Assembly (NCBI GenBank): GCA_026168455.1 | Contig: CM047431.1 | Coordinates: 47,185,466-47,249,465, forward strand | DNA: 64,000 nt | Direction of reading: 5' to 3' | From: Theocolax elegans | Lineage: Eukaryota; Arthropoda; Insecta; Hymenoptera; Cerocephalidae | In this document: in pieces, positions 45,155 to 60,179 of the stretch | Numbering within the stretch: position 1 is the first letter of the stretch | How the letters are laid out: the number at the start of each line of letters is the position of its first letter | The notes under the pieces: model-generated | What the model was told of the DNA's origin: nothing | Databases searched by the model: none | The model's input: the letters and a program-made list of their open reading frames with translations, nothing else | Position numbers and translations under genes: made by a program

Positions 45155-47819
45155 GCGACGAAAAAAATATATTGAGTAATCGTTGCTACCATATAAATTG
45201 ACCTCTTCCAGGATGATTAGGGTGAAAAATATAGAACTATTATTTCCTTAGTATAAATTTCTATTTTACTCCGTTATTGCATAAGTAACTGTTATTAAAT
45301 CGTGTTGAAGAAATCGAAACAAAAAAAAAAAAAAAGAAAAGTTTATAGAGTACGAACGCGTATGTATAAAAAATATTGTTATAAATGGTAAAATGTATAA
45401 CTTTGATGGCATACAGGACGTAAGGCACGCACATACACTGCGCACACACATCGGGAAGAAAATAAATTTGTGTAAAATGGTTATATTGAAAATAAATCGA
45501 AACGGTCTCGTAAAGTTTACAGCTTATTGATTCCTTTGAAAGAAGAAATTTCAGCCAGTTCGTTGAACGGTGCCGTTTGAAAGTACACCTTTATACCACT
45601 TACTTACCTCGTGCCTTTTCAGACGAAAACTCAAAACCTGTATGTGTGTAACAATACTTGGTTATACATTTTTTCTCAAGTGCAATCGCTATACACTTTT
45701 GTTGTTAATACAACGTGCAACGATGTATATTATTTATAATTATATAATTTTACTATATTGTATAAAGGTATAAAAAGTTCCATCGATACTCAGTTAGTCA
45801 AAGCATTGAGTGGTCGCATTTAAATAGAGTCAATGTCACTCTTTCTTTCTCGCACTCATCGAACATTATCACCTTTGTCTTACCATTTTATGTTATGTCG
45901 TCTGCTAAAGTACAAAAACTATTTTTTTCTCTTATTTACAACTACTGATCGAGTATTTTTAACATTGGAAAATGTTCTCCTATTATTTTTGTAACATTGA
46001 AAAAGAGTTTTAAAGGAATCTGAATGTTAATATTTTTTATCTCTTGAAAATAGATTATTTTCTCGGCTTTTAGGCACTGAACGCTTATGAAAATTTAACT
46101 GAAGCATTTTTATATAATTATTAATCTCTGTATAAATTTTCATTACAAATCTCTATATGTTAACTCTTTGACCGATAGAACTCCCTTAAACTGTGAATCA
46201 ACAATTTACTTTCCGAGTTCGGTGTAATTTATAAGTATACCATTTTAATATAATATTATATAATAAAACACGTATTCACGATAATACTTTGGTCACGTAT
46301 TAAGGGATTGACGTACTATGTTAAGGTATATCATCCGAATAGCTGGCAACTAAGTGAATCATTTAATAACTCGCATTTAATTATCGAAATAATATTCCTC
46401 ACTTTTGATCGACGTTTATTAGATATACCATTAGGAAAAAGAAATTAATTTATTAAAAAGGATAAATTATCTCGAGCTCGTTAATTACCTAAAAGAATTG
46501 ACGTTACAGTGGAATCAATTTACTTCAAAAATTCGTATTCGTACATTCTATACCAAGAAGCAGGGAGAGAGAGAGAGAGAGAGCAACGGCTTCGATATTT
46601 TGCTCTCCTCTCTATCTCTTCGGCTAACAGATGCAAATTAAATTTCACCTTAACCTCGGTCCTTTTCCTTTAATCTCCATTCCTAACGTTCAATTCGCCT
46701 GGCACTTTGCGATCGATTAAGCCTCGTTCCCGACAATTAGAACCCGTCGCTCTTGAGTTGTACGAAGAAAAGGGGGCTACGAGTTCAAAATCGATCCCCA
46801 TCCTCTGCCACCGTGAATGCGCAACGTGCCGTGTCTCGTTTCTCTTTTGGCGGGTGGGTTTTCCGAACGATCGAAGAATGGACCGATAGTTACCAGGTCT
46901 TTACTCGACCATCCACGATAGAATAGACTCTTTTAAGATATATACGTGTGTGTGTGTACCTATATCTGTCCCTTTCATCTTTTACTTCTATCCCTTTTAT
47001 TGTATCGCTACACACACACACACACATACATACTCGTTCAATAATTGATGTACTGAGAATTATTATATACAACATTTTTATCAAAAATATTAATTATCTC
47101 ATAAAATATAGAGAAACGCGTGATGTATACATATGTATATATATATATATTATTACTAAAAGTCTTTGTGTGCGCTTGATATAGGTGTACAAAAAGAAAG
47201 CAAGAGCATAACGTATATACGTTAAGTTTAATACTCCCCGTGGGTATTCCTCGCATAACGAATAGCCTTACTCCACTATACATATATTCGGTTTTACACT
47301 TTTGTTCTATTGTTCTCTGCTTATTTGCCTCTGATAATGTGACGAACCGTATATTTCTTATATATCTCGCCAGACGACTTGTCATAAATTTTCCAATTTT
47401 CTTCCAGTGTTCCAAACTGTTATATATGTAACGTTACGTACTATTATTTATAACACGACTCAAAATATTATTCCATATTTTTGTTATAGATTAATTTCAC
47501 CTCACGGTGCAGAAATTTATCGGTCGTAAGTCAATCGTGAAACGTCTTAATATAATTTCTATACTTACCGTTTGAAATGAATGATTCATCCAAGTCGGAT
47601 AACAAATTCACCGAAGAATTCGAAAATACTGCGTGTTAAATATTTAAATTTTTAATTATTAGAACCAATGCATAAGTCAAATTTTTTTTCTATACATTTG
47701 AGACAAACTTCTCTTGTATAACAGTTTGGATGTTTATGTGAATTGATAGAGACTAAAATATAATAGTTGTGGAAATATTCAAACATTTTTTTCAATTTTA
47801 TCTCCACATTTTTATCCTT
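45155..47819. other. Non-coding stretch
   Basis: 45190-45300 is weakly similar to the end of the dispersed repeat near 32085. 46560-46583 is a (GA)n tract. 46680-46920 is less AT-rich, with one 60-codon frame that has no domain. Paired (GT)n / (CA)n tracts occur at 46947 and 47011. No gene is supported. Confidence 0.4.
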
Positions 47820-48500
47820 TTTATAATGGCTAATCTAACGTAAAAACGTATCACTACCTTTTTTTCTGAAAATTACGTAAATTATTAAAACAAATATTGT
47901 TTACCATCATTGATCGTACCATTACAATTAAACATTGAAAATAAATATTGGGAATTGTAAACAGTGGTTCTGCTCTACAGTTAGTCCACCGGGAAAAACC
48001 ATGGAAATAGCTTTCAACATACTTTTCTATATAACATATTGACTATTATAGTATACTCTAACATTATATTGCTGTATGCATTTTTTAAATATACAAGTTT
48101 ATAGTAGTAACTTTGTAAATAAATTATTATTTCTCTTAGCTAAGAAATCATATGGATAAACTAAGTCTTCTTTCTTTCTTTTTTGATCTTTTTTGATAAA
48201 TATATTCAATATTAAATGAGTAATTAGTATGATAGTATAATCTTGTTAATATTACATCTAATAATGTACATAGTAAAACGATTGTCAATCTTAAGATTAC
48301 GTTACAATATATGTCGAATTGCTCGTTCTTAATTGACAGATATTGTAAAAAGTATATTTGAAGCTATTTCTATGATTTTTCCTGATGAAACAATTTTTCA
48401 CGCTCAACGATATTGGATAATATTTTAATGAAAACGTTATGTAATTTTGCAGAAAAAAGGTATTTAGGTGTTTTTACGTTGAATTAGCCATTTTTAAGTT
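47820..48500. mobile_element. Decayed foldback element of about 670 bp
   Basis: AATGGCTAATCTAACGTAAA (47825) with a following TACCTTTTTTTCTG is matched in inverse by 48437-48496. GGAAATAGCTTTCAACATAC (48003) is matched in inverse near 48343-48381. Arms are roughly 80-85% complementary. Part of the same sequence occurs at about 20000-20040. Confidence 0.5.
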
Positions 48501-50659
48501 ACACAAGATTAAAGATGCCCATAAAATTCAAAAAATGTTAAAATTACCATTTTTGAGTATGAATGTCTCCAAAACTATAGCTTTTTTATCGACATATAGA
48601 AGTGTCATTTTTTTATTTTTATCAATAACCAAAAGTTCTTGGGGAATTTTGGGACCAGAGCGTCGTTTTATACAGTACTATGAGTAATCTGTCAAATTTT
48701 GGTCCAAATACATTGTGTATTTACATAGAATAGTGTGAAATTGTAATTCTTGTGTAAGATAATATTTAGAATTGTTTCCACCTATTCATTGTTATTATTT
48801 AATGGATCTACGCTAAAGTTTTACAGATTACTTATAATACTATATAGAATGGCGCTATCAAAAATAATTGATGACAAACTAAAAATTGACAAACATGTAA
48901 TTTAGATTATTACTCAACTTTGACGTTTCCTTCATCTCTAGAAATTAACGACAATATCCAAAATGTGTAGAAGGTTTTCTTAAATCAGGAAAAAATTTAT
49001 TTTATAGAAAACCCTCTAAATATCAATTTACAGCATCAAAAACAAGATGCATCCCCATGGATTTTGACATCATTTATCACTTTTTCAGAATTAATTATGT
49101 TCGTATATTTATACGTTATACTTGAGGTTTTAAAATTATTAAAACATATTCACATAATTATTTTAACGAACGAAGATAATTAAATGTTGAAATAGTGACA
49201 GATCGTGTCAATATTATGCAAAACATTGTTTTCTCTGTTTATAAACTTTTTTTTTTATCGTAAATAGAAAACCAAAAAATTTCGATCACGAGAAATTAAA
49301 TTTTTCGAATACCTTCGACATCTTCTTAACAATCAGTTCTATTTCTACACATACATTTTGGTAAAGATATTTTAATTTTCAATGGATATCGATAGTAGTT
49401 GATATCGACAGTATTTCTTTCACAATACAAAATAATTCCAAATATACCGTGTATATATATATATATATATAGGTATAATAAAAGAAAAGAAAAAGGTCGG
49501 GTGGTGTAGGTACGTCATTTAAAGAATGGCGATATATCAGGATAAATGGAATTTCCTTCGAATGACTAAACGTCATATATGCGGGTCGTGCAATCGCAAA
49601 GCCGAACGTTCGCCTCAAACTGTTCATTATCCATGCACGGTGTTATATACGCATAATGCACACTGGCAGCCAGGAGTTGCTGTCCCTGTGCGGTATATGT
49701 GGCTCAGGGCAACACCAATCTCCTGGCACCCGCGGTCGAACTTTATTGCCACTCCCCCCACCCCCCCGTTCGCGTTCGCGTACGCGGTGACGCTCAGATG
49801 GTATAGAGGGAGAGAGGGAGGAAAAAAAGGAAGGAACGAACCGCGTATTGTTACGGCACACTTGGCTTTTTTTTATAGCGACCCGTTTCAGAATTATTCG
49901 TTTCACTTCTATATACATTGTATACTTTATTCTTCGATGTTTAAATAGTTATTATTTTCTTTCTCATTGTATCGAATCAACGCGCAGTGTAATTTATCGA
50001 AATGAAATATTGTTAACTCATAAATGTGGAGAAAATTTTCTATGAAACATTGGTATAATCCAACGAAGAGAATGGAGATGTAGTTTCATCGTTTGACTAT
50101 ATAACTACGATTAACTTTTCTAAATTTTACTGTATCAGTGTAGTTATGATAATTCCGTTGAAACGAATATTTAACTTTTCTCCGGTTACTCATTCTCTTA
50201 CCGAATTGTCTGATGTATAATTTTATCTGATGTTTAACAAAATACACAACAATCGAAGAAAATATCGTAAAATAATATAAAAAACAAAACAAAATACAGC
50301 ATATTTCTTTATCTTTCAACTGATATTACTCAAAATTACTAGTATTGATTATTAAAAAAAATCCTCCCATTTTAAATAATGTAAATTTTTTTTCTAAAAT
50401 TAGACAAGTATATTTGAATCAGATTCAGTTTCTTTCGAAAATTAGTTCAGGTGATTCTGATTGATATCAGCTTAAAGATGAAGAAAATACCTCTTTTCCT
50501 TTTTTTAATTATTTTATGATATTTTCTTCGAATGAAATGGATTGTTGAATATCAGATAAAATAAATACATTTAAATATAAAATTTCCAAATGATCCTCTA
50601 ATTACGGACGGTACTCTATATATACACAGTAAATACCGTTTAAATTTTAAAATTTTTTT
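48501..50659. other. Non-coding stretch with a GC-richer block at 49500-49860
   Basis: The GC-richer block contains CCCCCCACCCCCCC and frames in several phases, none with a recognisable domain or clear splice sites. It may be regulatory. The rest is AT-rich. Confidence 0.35.
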
Positions 50660-50985
50660 GTAATTTTTTAACATTACATCACTTTTTACAGATTTATAGG
50701 TTAATTACAAGCTATACAGTCCATTGGAAAGGTATTACTTCAAACTTTTTTTTAGTTTGTTGAATAAAAATATCGATTATGACGTGGTTGCCTTATTTTA
50801 AACATCAATGTTGACCTCTATAGTTTGCGAGTCATTCTTCTTGAGATTAAAAATTCTAACCCAGAATGATACGTTCTGGAGAATACCAGCAACCAATGCT
50901 GTAATGTTGTATAGTAAAAGTCGATTATAGATTTTAAGATAAACAGCTGTAAAGACAGCTATTATTGAAAAAAAATGTAAGTAAT
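50660..50985. mobile_element. Diverged single arm of the 43491-44216 element
   Basis: CATTGGAAAGGTATTACTTC, GATTAAAAATTCTAACCCAG and TGTATAGTAAAAGTCGAT match the right arm of the palindromic element with perhaps 75-80% identity. The other arm is absent. Confidence 0.6.
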
Positions 50986-53900
50986 ATATAAGTATATAAG
51001 TAATAATAATCTATCTAAGGTTTCTCCCTACCAAATAGTAAAAATTTATAGACTCGTAAAATTTGCTATATACTATATGGATATCAAAATTCAAAAGCCG
51101 TTTCAACAAAATATTTCTTTTATTATTAATATTAAAAAATTCTCAATTATTTTCTAATTTCTTCTATAACTTCTATTTGATTACAAAGGACAGTATTTTT
51201 TATTTATATTGCTTAGTATTTAAATTTTTATAATAAATTTTAAATAGTTAACATGTGTCTGTACTAAAATTTAAAAAATTGTAGTATTTTTAATAAAATA
51301 ATATTGGGTTACAAATATATTTGTTTTATTCATACTACAATATTGTATTATTATTCTGTTATAAAAGTTCTGGGTAAAATACTTTCGCTTATTTGTTTAA
51401 TTTTTTTTAATTAAATGCAACAATCAAAAAAATTTTTTTTTATTAAAAATAATATTTTTTATCATTTTTCCTCGATTTCGACTACTCAATTTTTTTACCG
51501 GTTAAATGTATCATTTTCAATTAAAAAAAAAGTATCCATAATACAAAAGATTACGGCTCAAATTAAATTTTCATACCGTATAATTATGATATTTGAGATT
51601 GTAAATTTTATCGACGCTTCAGTCATTGAATATTACGAAAAAAATTTATTGCTCGAAATTACTCGAAATGAGCATCAATTCGAAGATACGAGCAATTTGT
51701 TTGAATAAAAAAAATGCAAAACTCCACAAATATTTAGTATCACATGTTGGATCGCAATATAAATTATTTTAAAGAATCATTTCAGAACGTATAATTTAAT
51801 ACGTAATTCATTAATTCTTGAAATATAATGAATGTCAATATAAACCAGTAATACAAAATTGCACTTACGTAAAGACCAAAAGTTCGTAAGAAAAAGCAAG
51901 GTGGTAACTTGAACTAAAGAACAAAAGACGTGCGAGGTGACTTTCAAAAAATTTATATGTCATTTTCCGATGTGAATCAGACCAGAAAAGTGACTAGTAA
52001 TTGCGACTGTTAATTAAGTATTTAACGAATTTTCGATTCTACTCGATAATTCGTTAATTTTCGAGAAACCTGAATTCGTTGTAAATATGTATGTAGGTAA
52101 CCTCTCGTCTTTTTTTTCTTCGAATAATCGACGAGACAAGGTATATAATCAAGATTAATTATTTTTCAACCGAATAATTTCAAAATGTACGTATAGGGGG
52201 AGACCGGGTAGGATGGATCACTTTTGTAAAACCCAAATAATTTTTTATGCAAATAATATGAGAAATACAAAGTGACAGATATCAAAAGCTTGTAACATTA
52301 TACGAAATACTATTATAAATCGATTTTCTTAAAAATTAATGAGAAAAAAGAATATTTATATAATTAAGTGTAACCCGTCTTACCTGTCTTTTTTTAATTA
52401 AATTTAAAATATATTTTATAGTATGTATTTTCAATTATAATTTAATATTCATTAATAAATTCATTTTTAAGCATATCTTTCATTTATGTGTAACAAAATC
52501 TTCATAGAAATATAAATAATAATAATAATAATAATATTACTAATAAAAATAATAATAATATTAACCTTAATATTAATAACAATCAGTGATTCATTTTACC
52601 CGATTTAAATTTAATTGAAAAAAAATGATACCGTAAAAGAGTCAACGGGCTAATAAAATAAAGTAACCTTTTTTAATTACAGCATAATTAAAAAGCTATA
52701 AGAAGGATCATTATTTAAAATAATTTACCCAAAGTGTATCACAACAGTCGGCGACAGAATGAAAACATTGTTAGGATTACTTCGAATCAAACCTCGAGAC
52801 GACTGTCAGAATAATACTAAAATCTAATTATTGGAAACTTTATGAAGTGTTTGTATTGAAATATCAGTGTCACCTATTGTCAAAGCCGAGCAATTTCAAA
52901 TAATTATCTTACCCCCGCTTCTCCTATACGATTGCCAAATTACACTTTTTATCACAATGCGCAAGGGATATTGAGAGAATTTGGGGTAAAGATATATGTA
53001 TACATGTAGAGAGAGAGAAAGAGAGAGAGAGAGGGAGAAAAGTTTAATTTTTATTGACATAATGTAAAAAGTTAGTATAAAACCGTATATAGGATAATTT
53101 CCGTTCTAAATTAGCGAACTTGGGGAGTTAGCATTGGAACGTCAGAATTAATACTCCGGAGCACGTCATCGACTGAATTGACTGAGGCTAAAATAGAGAA
53201 AGTTTACGGGGAATTGACGTGCCTGACGATTAATTGCAAATCGATAGAGTTTGTATGTTCACGTCACACGGAATCGTATGTTATATTAAATCTTTCTTTT
53301 TTTTTTTAATGCAAATTGACGTTTATTACGTTTATATACTTCCATCCGATAACTCGTGGAAAATTTATCATATATCTTAACATTTCAACCGTGTCAGTGG
53401 TATAATATCAACCCTATAATGAGTGAGTATGTGTGTATATATATATATCTTCGAAATGTACGCTTGTAATTATTACGAATCATTGAAAACTAATTTTTAA
53501 AAAAGAAAATGCATATACAGTTATTTAAATTAAAAAAATAACATCGATATAATTCATCATTACTAAATATATACATTTACAATGATTTCCGGTACACAAT
53601 TAAATATGCATTTATTTTATATAATATTAAATGTAATTTTTAACTTTACGCAAATTTGAATAACGTATGAATATTATTTAATATAATCAGTAAATAATAC
53701 GAATTAGGTATGTGTGATTGTAAATCTTAAATTAAATAAATTTAAAGAAATTTACATTTGAAATATATTATATACAAATTATCTGCTTGAATGATGCTCT
53801 CCCTCTCTCTCTCTCTCTTTCAATAATACACCACAAAAATTTGTAGTGTTTCATTTACTCTTTTTTTTTGTCGATTATTAACAATACACGACGTTATTGC

Positions 53901-55167
53901 GTGCAAATGAATTATATTATATATTTGGGTTCGTTAAACGTGAATTACATTTCCGTGTGCTTTTTTTTTCTTCCTTCTTGTCATGTTCGGCAATTTAATT
54001 CGTGAATGTTTGGCACATAAATATCTTGACTATGTTGGATCGAATAAGGCAAATTCTTTACTGTAATAATACACTGTAATAAGAGGTAATGTGAAACTTG
54101 TACCAATTCCATGTATCCGTTTAAAGCATAACGGCCGAATGAGCATAAGATCTAGTTGTCATTGATGATATCGACTTCGCATCCACGTGTAAATATGCCA
54201 GATCGAACCAGAAGTAAGAGATGTTCCCACTCTATATACAAAGTAACAATAAAATAACAAATATAATCCCTGCTCGGAAAGAATAATAATCGATCGGATT
54301 CGTCAAATTACCACAAACAGCGCTACGTTCCTACACTCTGACACATTGCTCGGTCGACTCGGTTGCCCGAAAATTTGTATATTCGCGTAACTTTAGAAAG
54401 CAATAATGGTACTTGATCAACAGCAACGCAGTAATTCATTCGAAATGATGAAATATATATAACAATTACTATGATTTTAAATAAGAATTTAGTCGTTATA
54501 TCCCCGAAGCATAGCAAACTTAGAATTTTTTTATATCAATATGACATCACTTTATGTGAAATTCTCTAATACGTTCAATAGTATCAGAAAAAAATCTTAA
54601 ATAACAGTTGGAAAATTTCACTGAAAATAGTACTTCGGCCCGTATTACTATTATTATTGCAATATAAAATTATTACAATTTAAACATTGTAGGTTACATC
54701 TGCAGGTTATATAGTGTATCTTATTACTTTTATTAATAAATATGGTGCTACATATATGTTCAGCTTAACACGAAATTGTATCACGTCCGCATAGAACTGT
54801 TACCAAACATTAAGATCTCGGTAGACGGTGATAATTCGACTAATACAAAGGACCGCGTTGATAGAAGTGGTAGACTACTTCTACTAATGGTAGACTACTG
54901 TTTACGTCTCACATATAGGCGAACCGTACTTTTCTATTTTTGCCCAGAATTTTACATAAAAGGTGAAAAAGACTTCGAGATCTTCTATTTTGTTTTACAA
55001 TTTGGTACAAAACATTTAGATACTGTAAAAAAAAATATATTTGTTTTTTGTTTTCTTGATTATACTAGATGGGTAAAAAGGGGGGTCGAATATCTTGATT
55101 TATAAATAATTTACGATTTAAGTATAATGAATAATAAAATTTTATTTCAAATATCACTGAATAATAT
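50986..55167. other. AT-rich non-coding stretch
   Basis: It holds an (AAT)n tract at about 52512-52535, (GA)n at about 53008-53034 and (CT)n at about 53800-53817. 52196-52231 (GGGGGAGACCGGGTAGGATG) resembles a transposon end but no partner end was found. Open frames at 51415 and 54776 have biased composition and no recognised domain. Confidence 0.35.
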
Positions 55168-55640
55168 TAGCCCGTCGCGTTTACACCCATACATATACTC
55201 ACATACATACATACAATAATCTTGAGCGTGACGATGTGCTGTGTAGACGTCAGAGACTCTTCGAGGACTCGGTGATGGCTGGCGATCCGTCGTACCGGTA
55301 TGAAGACCTCCCGGAGAACTTAGAGATGGTCGTCCGAATGCCTTTTTCGGGTGCGCACCCCTTTCGCAAAATTGAGGTTTATGGTTGATGTTATTTGTAA
55401 CGGGCTCTACTCGAAGTCCCGATTTTTCAGTACGCCGATAACGACTTGATTATCAATCGGTCTGCGGTCTAGGACCGCTCGATAGCGAGTGTCTTTCTTT
55501 TCGCCTTGAGCTGTTGCTCTCCAGGCCCCGAATCAAATCTCCAAGTTTCAACGGGCACTCTTTTCCGAGAAGCATGATCTCAAGCGTGACCATCGAGTAG
55601 ACATAAATAGAGATATTGATTGCTTGATCGGGATTATCGG
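55168..55640. other. GC-richer island with short opposed open frames
   Basis: An island of mixed composition between AT-rich flanks. On the plus strand a frame of about 73 codons (55168-55388) contains MAGDPSYRYEDLPENLEMVV. On the minus strand a 46-codon frame starts with ATG near 55594 (MVTLEIMLLGKECPLKLGD). Both have balanced composition unlike nearby AT frames, but I recognise neither. It could be an exon of an unknown gene, a transposon remnant or regulatory sequence. Confidence 0.3.
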
Positions 55641-56877
55641 CTTATTACCATTACAATACTTTTTGAAACAAACTTTTTTCTTCGTGAAGAGTTACGTCTA
55701 TAGTAATGTTAACTTAATCCAGCGAGACTGAACAATTTGTCTATGGTTGAAACGTGTTGAACACGAACATGTTGCGATAGTTTTTATATACATTTTTTTT
55801 GTTTAAGTTTTAAGGAGCAGACAGTTTTTGTATGTATAAATTAGAGAAATTTAAGCACAAGAGAAGAAATAAGTATTTTTATTAGCCAATGGAGACATAA
55901 AAAAGCCCAGTAAATGTTTGAACTAATTCGATTTACAAAGACATGATATTGTATACATGTATTAATGTGTGTTTGAATTTTGGGTATTAAATATTTCTCT
56001 ATCGTATTTGAAATTGTATATCATATAGCACTATTGAGAGTTTATTTCGTTTCTAAATAACGTGATTGACTTATATTATGAAGATTGTTTCACTTTTATG
56101 TATTAATATGTGGATTTTGTTTCACCTCTGACGTATTAAAGTGAGGATTATTATCGCACCTTTATGAATATGGATTAATTATATGATATTAAATCCTATT
56201 AAATATATATGTATACCGTAATCGTATAAAACTATTTCAGTATATGAATGGTTGTAAACTGATCACAAACCGATTAACAGCACGAGAAATTAACAACTGA
56301 CGGATAAACCGAGAGCTCCCACGATGAAGAACTGCGGAAGTCCCAACGATAGGCCCTAAAAACAACATGACTATTGTTGCTCGCGTTGTGAATCGTAACC
56401 CGCGTGAATAAATATAATTTAAAATCTGCGTATATATTTTTAAACTGAATTCATTTAAAAATTGTGCTTATTTATTAAATTACTAATTTTCGGCTTGATG
56501 ATAAAAATAATCAAAATTTATTCTTTATTTATGGTCTAGGTGGTAGAAGAAAATGGTATTTATTATATATTATCATAAAATTTACTTGTACTGGTATTGC
56601 CGCTAATTCATTGATTGTGGCAAAGCCAAATATTCGGCATTCAAATTAGCATTTAATTCGAATATACGATCGACGTACAATATTTCTTGAAAGTCAAAAC
56701 TTGATAGAATTTTAGAAAAAGTTGTACTTATTTTTTGTAATGAAGTATCAATGACTTCAATATATGCTTAGTATAGATGTATTTTTTAAAGACTTATGTG
56801 ATAATGACAAACTGTTTTAGACAAACTCTTCCAATAGTTCAAAAAAATATTCAAAAAACTACTTTTTCATACTGATC
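55641..56877. other. AT-rich non-coding stretch
   Basis: 56250-56420 is less AT-rich, with no open frame of note. No supported feature. Confidence 0.35.
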
Positions 56878-57190
56878 ATCTAAAAATTTTACTTTATTAA
56901 CTTCTACGAGTGGAGTAAAATTGCATTTTATTCCTTCGATTACTTTACTCCCCGAAGATTCATTTTTTTCATCGTAGACTTACTTTTTTGTTTTTAACGC
57001 TTAGTTTACACTTTTTCTAGAAATACAAAATTCAATGTATTAGATTATAATGAATATATCAAAAAATTTTACATTATTGAACAAAATTTAGAAATTAAAA
57101 AAAAAATTGTTATTGCAAAAAGTGACTTTTTAAATAATCAGGTTGAAAAATTTTATATGCACTTCGGGAGTAAAAGGCGATTATTCGGAA
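56878..57190. repeat. Dispersed repeat, second copy
   Basis: 56885-56995 matches 30985-31100, and 57060-57175 matches 31975-32070. The roughly 870 bp between those parts near 31.1-32.0 kb is replaced here by about 60 bp, so this is either a deletion derivative or the ancestral form without an insertion. Confidence 0.55.
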
Positions 57191-60179
57191 ATGTAGAAAC
57201 AGTTTTTTATTAGAATCACACACACTAAAATACATAAGTCCTTTGTGTACCGAGGTGGAACTCATTCTGATTCGACACTCGCTCGTCTCGCTCGTCGGGA
57301 AACTCTCCGACACTACGTTAGGTAGCGCTCGCAAGACTGTACAAAATATAACGCATTGTATCTTATTCATGACACCAGTACATTTAGTCATGGTTAATTA
57401 TTCGTTGCATTATCAAAAGTTAAAGATGAAAAAAAATTTAATAATACAATTTTTAAAATCATTAATGATTCTAAGAAATACAGAGAGAAATATAGTTAAT
57501 AATAATAACATAGAGATAATTGATAATGTAATAACATATATCAAATATAGTTTTTAATGAAGTCTTCAATAATAATAAAAAACTAAATTATAATTTAATC
57601 TGTATTTTAATTTTGTCAGCATCAAACCACGCATAAAATAATAATATTTTTAAAGAATAATATTAAAAGAATAATATTCTTTTGTTTTGAAAATTTGAAA
57701 ATAACGAAATATATCGAAGTTTTTTAGATATATTCAAATAAATCAAACACATCAAAGTATATCAAAATATATTAACTTAATATATTAATTATTCATATAA
57801 TATTATTTATATAATATTATTCATATATCTACTTATTAAAAATCAAAATCAGTCGACCGAGATAGCGTTAGCGACTGAAGATCTACGCTAGTTGTAAATT
57901 AATAAAGTTTTATCCAGTTATATAATATTAAATTATTATTAAATAGATATAAAAGACTAATAATTCATATTATGCAGTTATTATAATGAATAGTAAATTA
58001 AATGGTTTTTTTTTAGCTTTGGTTAAGTTACTGCACCGAGAAAAGTAGTATTCAAAAAATTATTAAACACGTGTGAATTTTTGCTATAAAATGAAAATAT
58101 ATTAAAAATTGCGATGATCGGAGTATATTTCTATACGTTACTATAACAATATTGTACTTTTTAATCTTTAGAAAACCTGGCTTTGATATTTGTGATCGCC
58201 CTCAGAAAGTGATCGAAAAAGGTATCTGATATCATTGATTGACTATGGAGTGAAGGTCGATCAATGGTCGAGTCATTATAATGGTTCTCCGGTCCTGTAA
58301 AAGGTTAATATATTAATTATTGACTCTTTACTTTAATAGTTTGTAATATGTATACCAGCGAACAGAAATTTTTTCTCTTCTGGGTAATTGTACATTTATT
58401 GTATAATGTTAAGTAATGTAATATATGTTACTATCGTTAGACAATAAATAAAAAAATATATAAATACAATTGCAAGACGTTTGTTTATTTTAAATTCTAA
58501 CTTAAAAGTTACAAATGTATTTGGATATAAGAAGATCTTTTTAAACGACGGAATAATTCAGTCGTATACTTCAGCGATTTTCATACAAACACATGACACA
58601 CACACACATATAATGTATCAACATTCCTCATCAACGCTACCAGTATTAAAAAATCGTATTGAATATACATATATAACTTGTTAAAAAAAATTCCACCGTA
58701 TTAAACGCGATACCGTACGTGTATAGCTCTCTCATCAAGTATAACATCGAGAAAGAAGAAGCAAAAGAGAAAAGGAGAGAGAGAGGAGAGAGATAAAAAA
58801 TGTTAAGGGAAAACATTGACGGAAGAGACGGAACACCACGAAACGAAGACGATGGAAAGTATGGGTTAGGGGTAGTCGCGTAATGATGCCCCGTGGCATC
58901 TTTCTGGCATCCGACATCCGTGGCTCCTTTTTGTAGCCGTTGACGGCCTCGGTATATAAACTTATATTAAGTTATTGAAGTATGCGCTCCACCCACTGCG
59001 CGGTAATTATTTTCGTTAGCCCAGACGTATATGTATATATATATATATATACCGTCGGCACAATGCCGAATTTCACCTACATAGCCGTGCCACGCGATTC
59101 GCGAACCATCCGACTTTCCTTTTAATTAAGTTAATGGACATATATAGACACATCTCGTTTTCTTCTCGCCGTTGACTTCAAACTTTTTTCTTTCAATTTT
59201 TCTGCATCCTGCTCGCTCGTCTCGCTTCGCGTCTATTTACCTCTTCCCGCTAACCGCCGAGCGTTATCCTCGCCTTCGGCCAAACGTTCAACCAGTAATT
59301 AGTGTAAGAAGTTTATATATATATAATTTTGTGGCTTATTTACATTGTCCTACGATGAGTTTAATTAATCCTTTTTTCCAACAGATCGAGGGTAATGACC
59401 TTTTATTATTATTGGACATCGTTTCTTTGATAATCTTTATTACGTAATTGTAATAGCTAATGATAAGTCGAATGATTTGACGTAAATTATAATTATATTA
59501 TAATGATTGGCTATATTGAAAGATAATAGCTTAACGTTGACCTGAAGGCAGTGTTTTAATGTCACTTGAATTCGCCTTCCTTAATTTGGCTGAGATTGGC
59601 TTGTTTGTCAAAAAAATTACTAACTAAATAAATTGACCAATATTTTTATCTTTTTCGATCATAAAAGAAAGTTCATAATACATTAATTTGATTCTTATAT
59701 TTCGATCACGCAGTTTCTTATTCGTTTATTTCATGAAAATTTATTTTAAGTTTAAAATATATTATGCAGTGTAGAATATATATTAAAAATCCTCCGAGTC
59801 ATATATTTAGTTATAATGAGATTTCATCTATCCGTTTATTTTTGTTGTCAAAAGAAGCTTTACATCACTATTGACACATTGACGATTCTTTAGAGTTTAC
59901 GTGTACTTACTTCTGCAAGAATTCGATAGTATTTTAACTTTCTGAGTGTGTACAATAATTGGAAATCAAAATATTTTTGACGAATGTCAATTGATTAAGC
60001 GATTATAACAATCCGAGATTAAAAATTATTTTAGAAAATTTATTCTTTAACACAAGTGATTATGATATTCATAGTGATTAAAAGTTGTCACGATACGTTT
60101 TAAAATTATATTTGGCTGAATGTTCGGTAATCTTTATTTAATTCTTATACATTTACCATTCGTATTATATTACTTATCT
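57191..60179. other. Non-coding stretch
   Basis: 57240-57310 is GC-richer (CTCGCTCGTCTCGCTCGTC), 58735-59300 contains GA tracts, TATATA and CpG-containing sequence that could be a promoter region. No coding exon with convincing splice sites. Confidence 0.35.

Noticed and set aside
49526..49948. Open frame of 140 codons in a GC-richer block
   Set aside because: Several frames are open through the same block, as expected from composition alone; there is no domain and no signal.
52196..52231. Possible transposon end GGGGGAGACCGGGTAGGATG
   Set aside because: Only one end was found within several hundred bases; the inverse-like ACCCGTCTTACC near 52375 is too weak to define an element.
54776..55105. 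Open frame of about 109 codons
   Set aside because: It begins with TTG, has no early ATG, and shows no recognisable domain or conserved motif.
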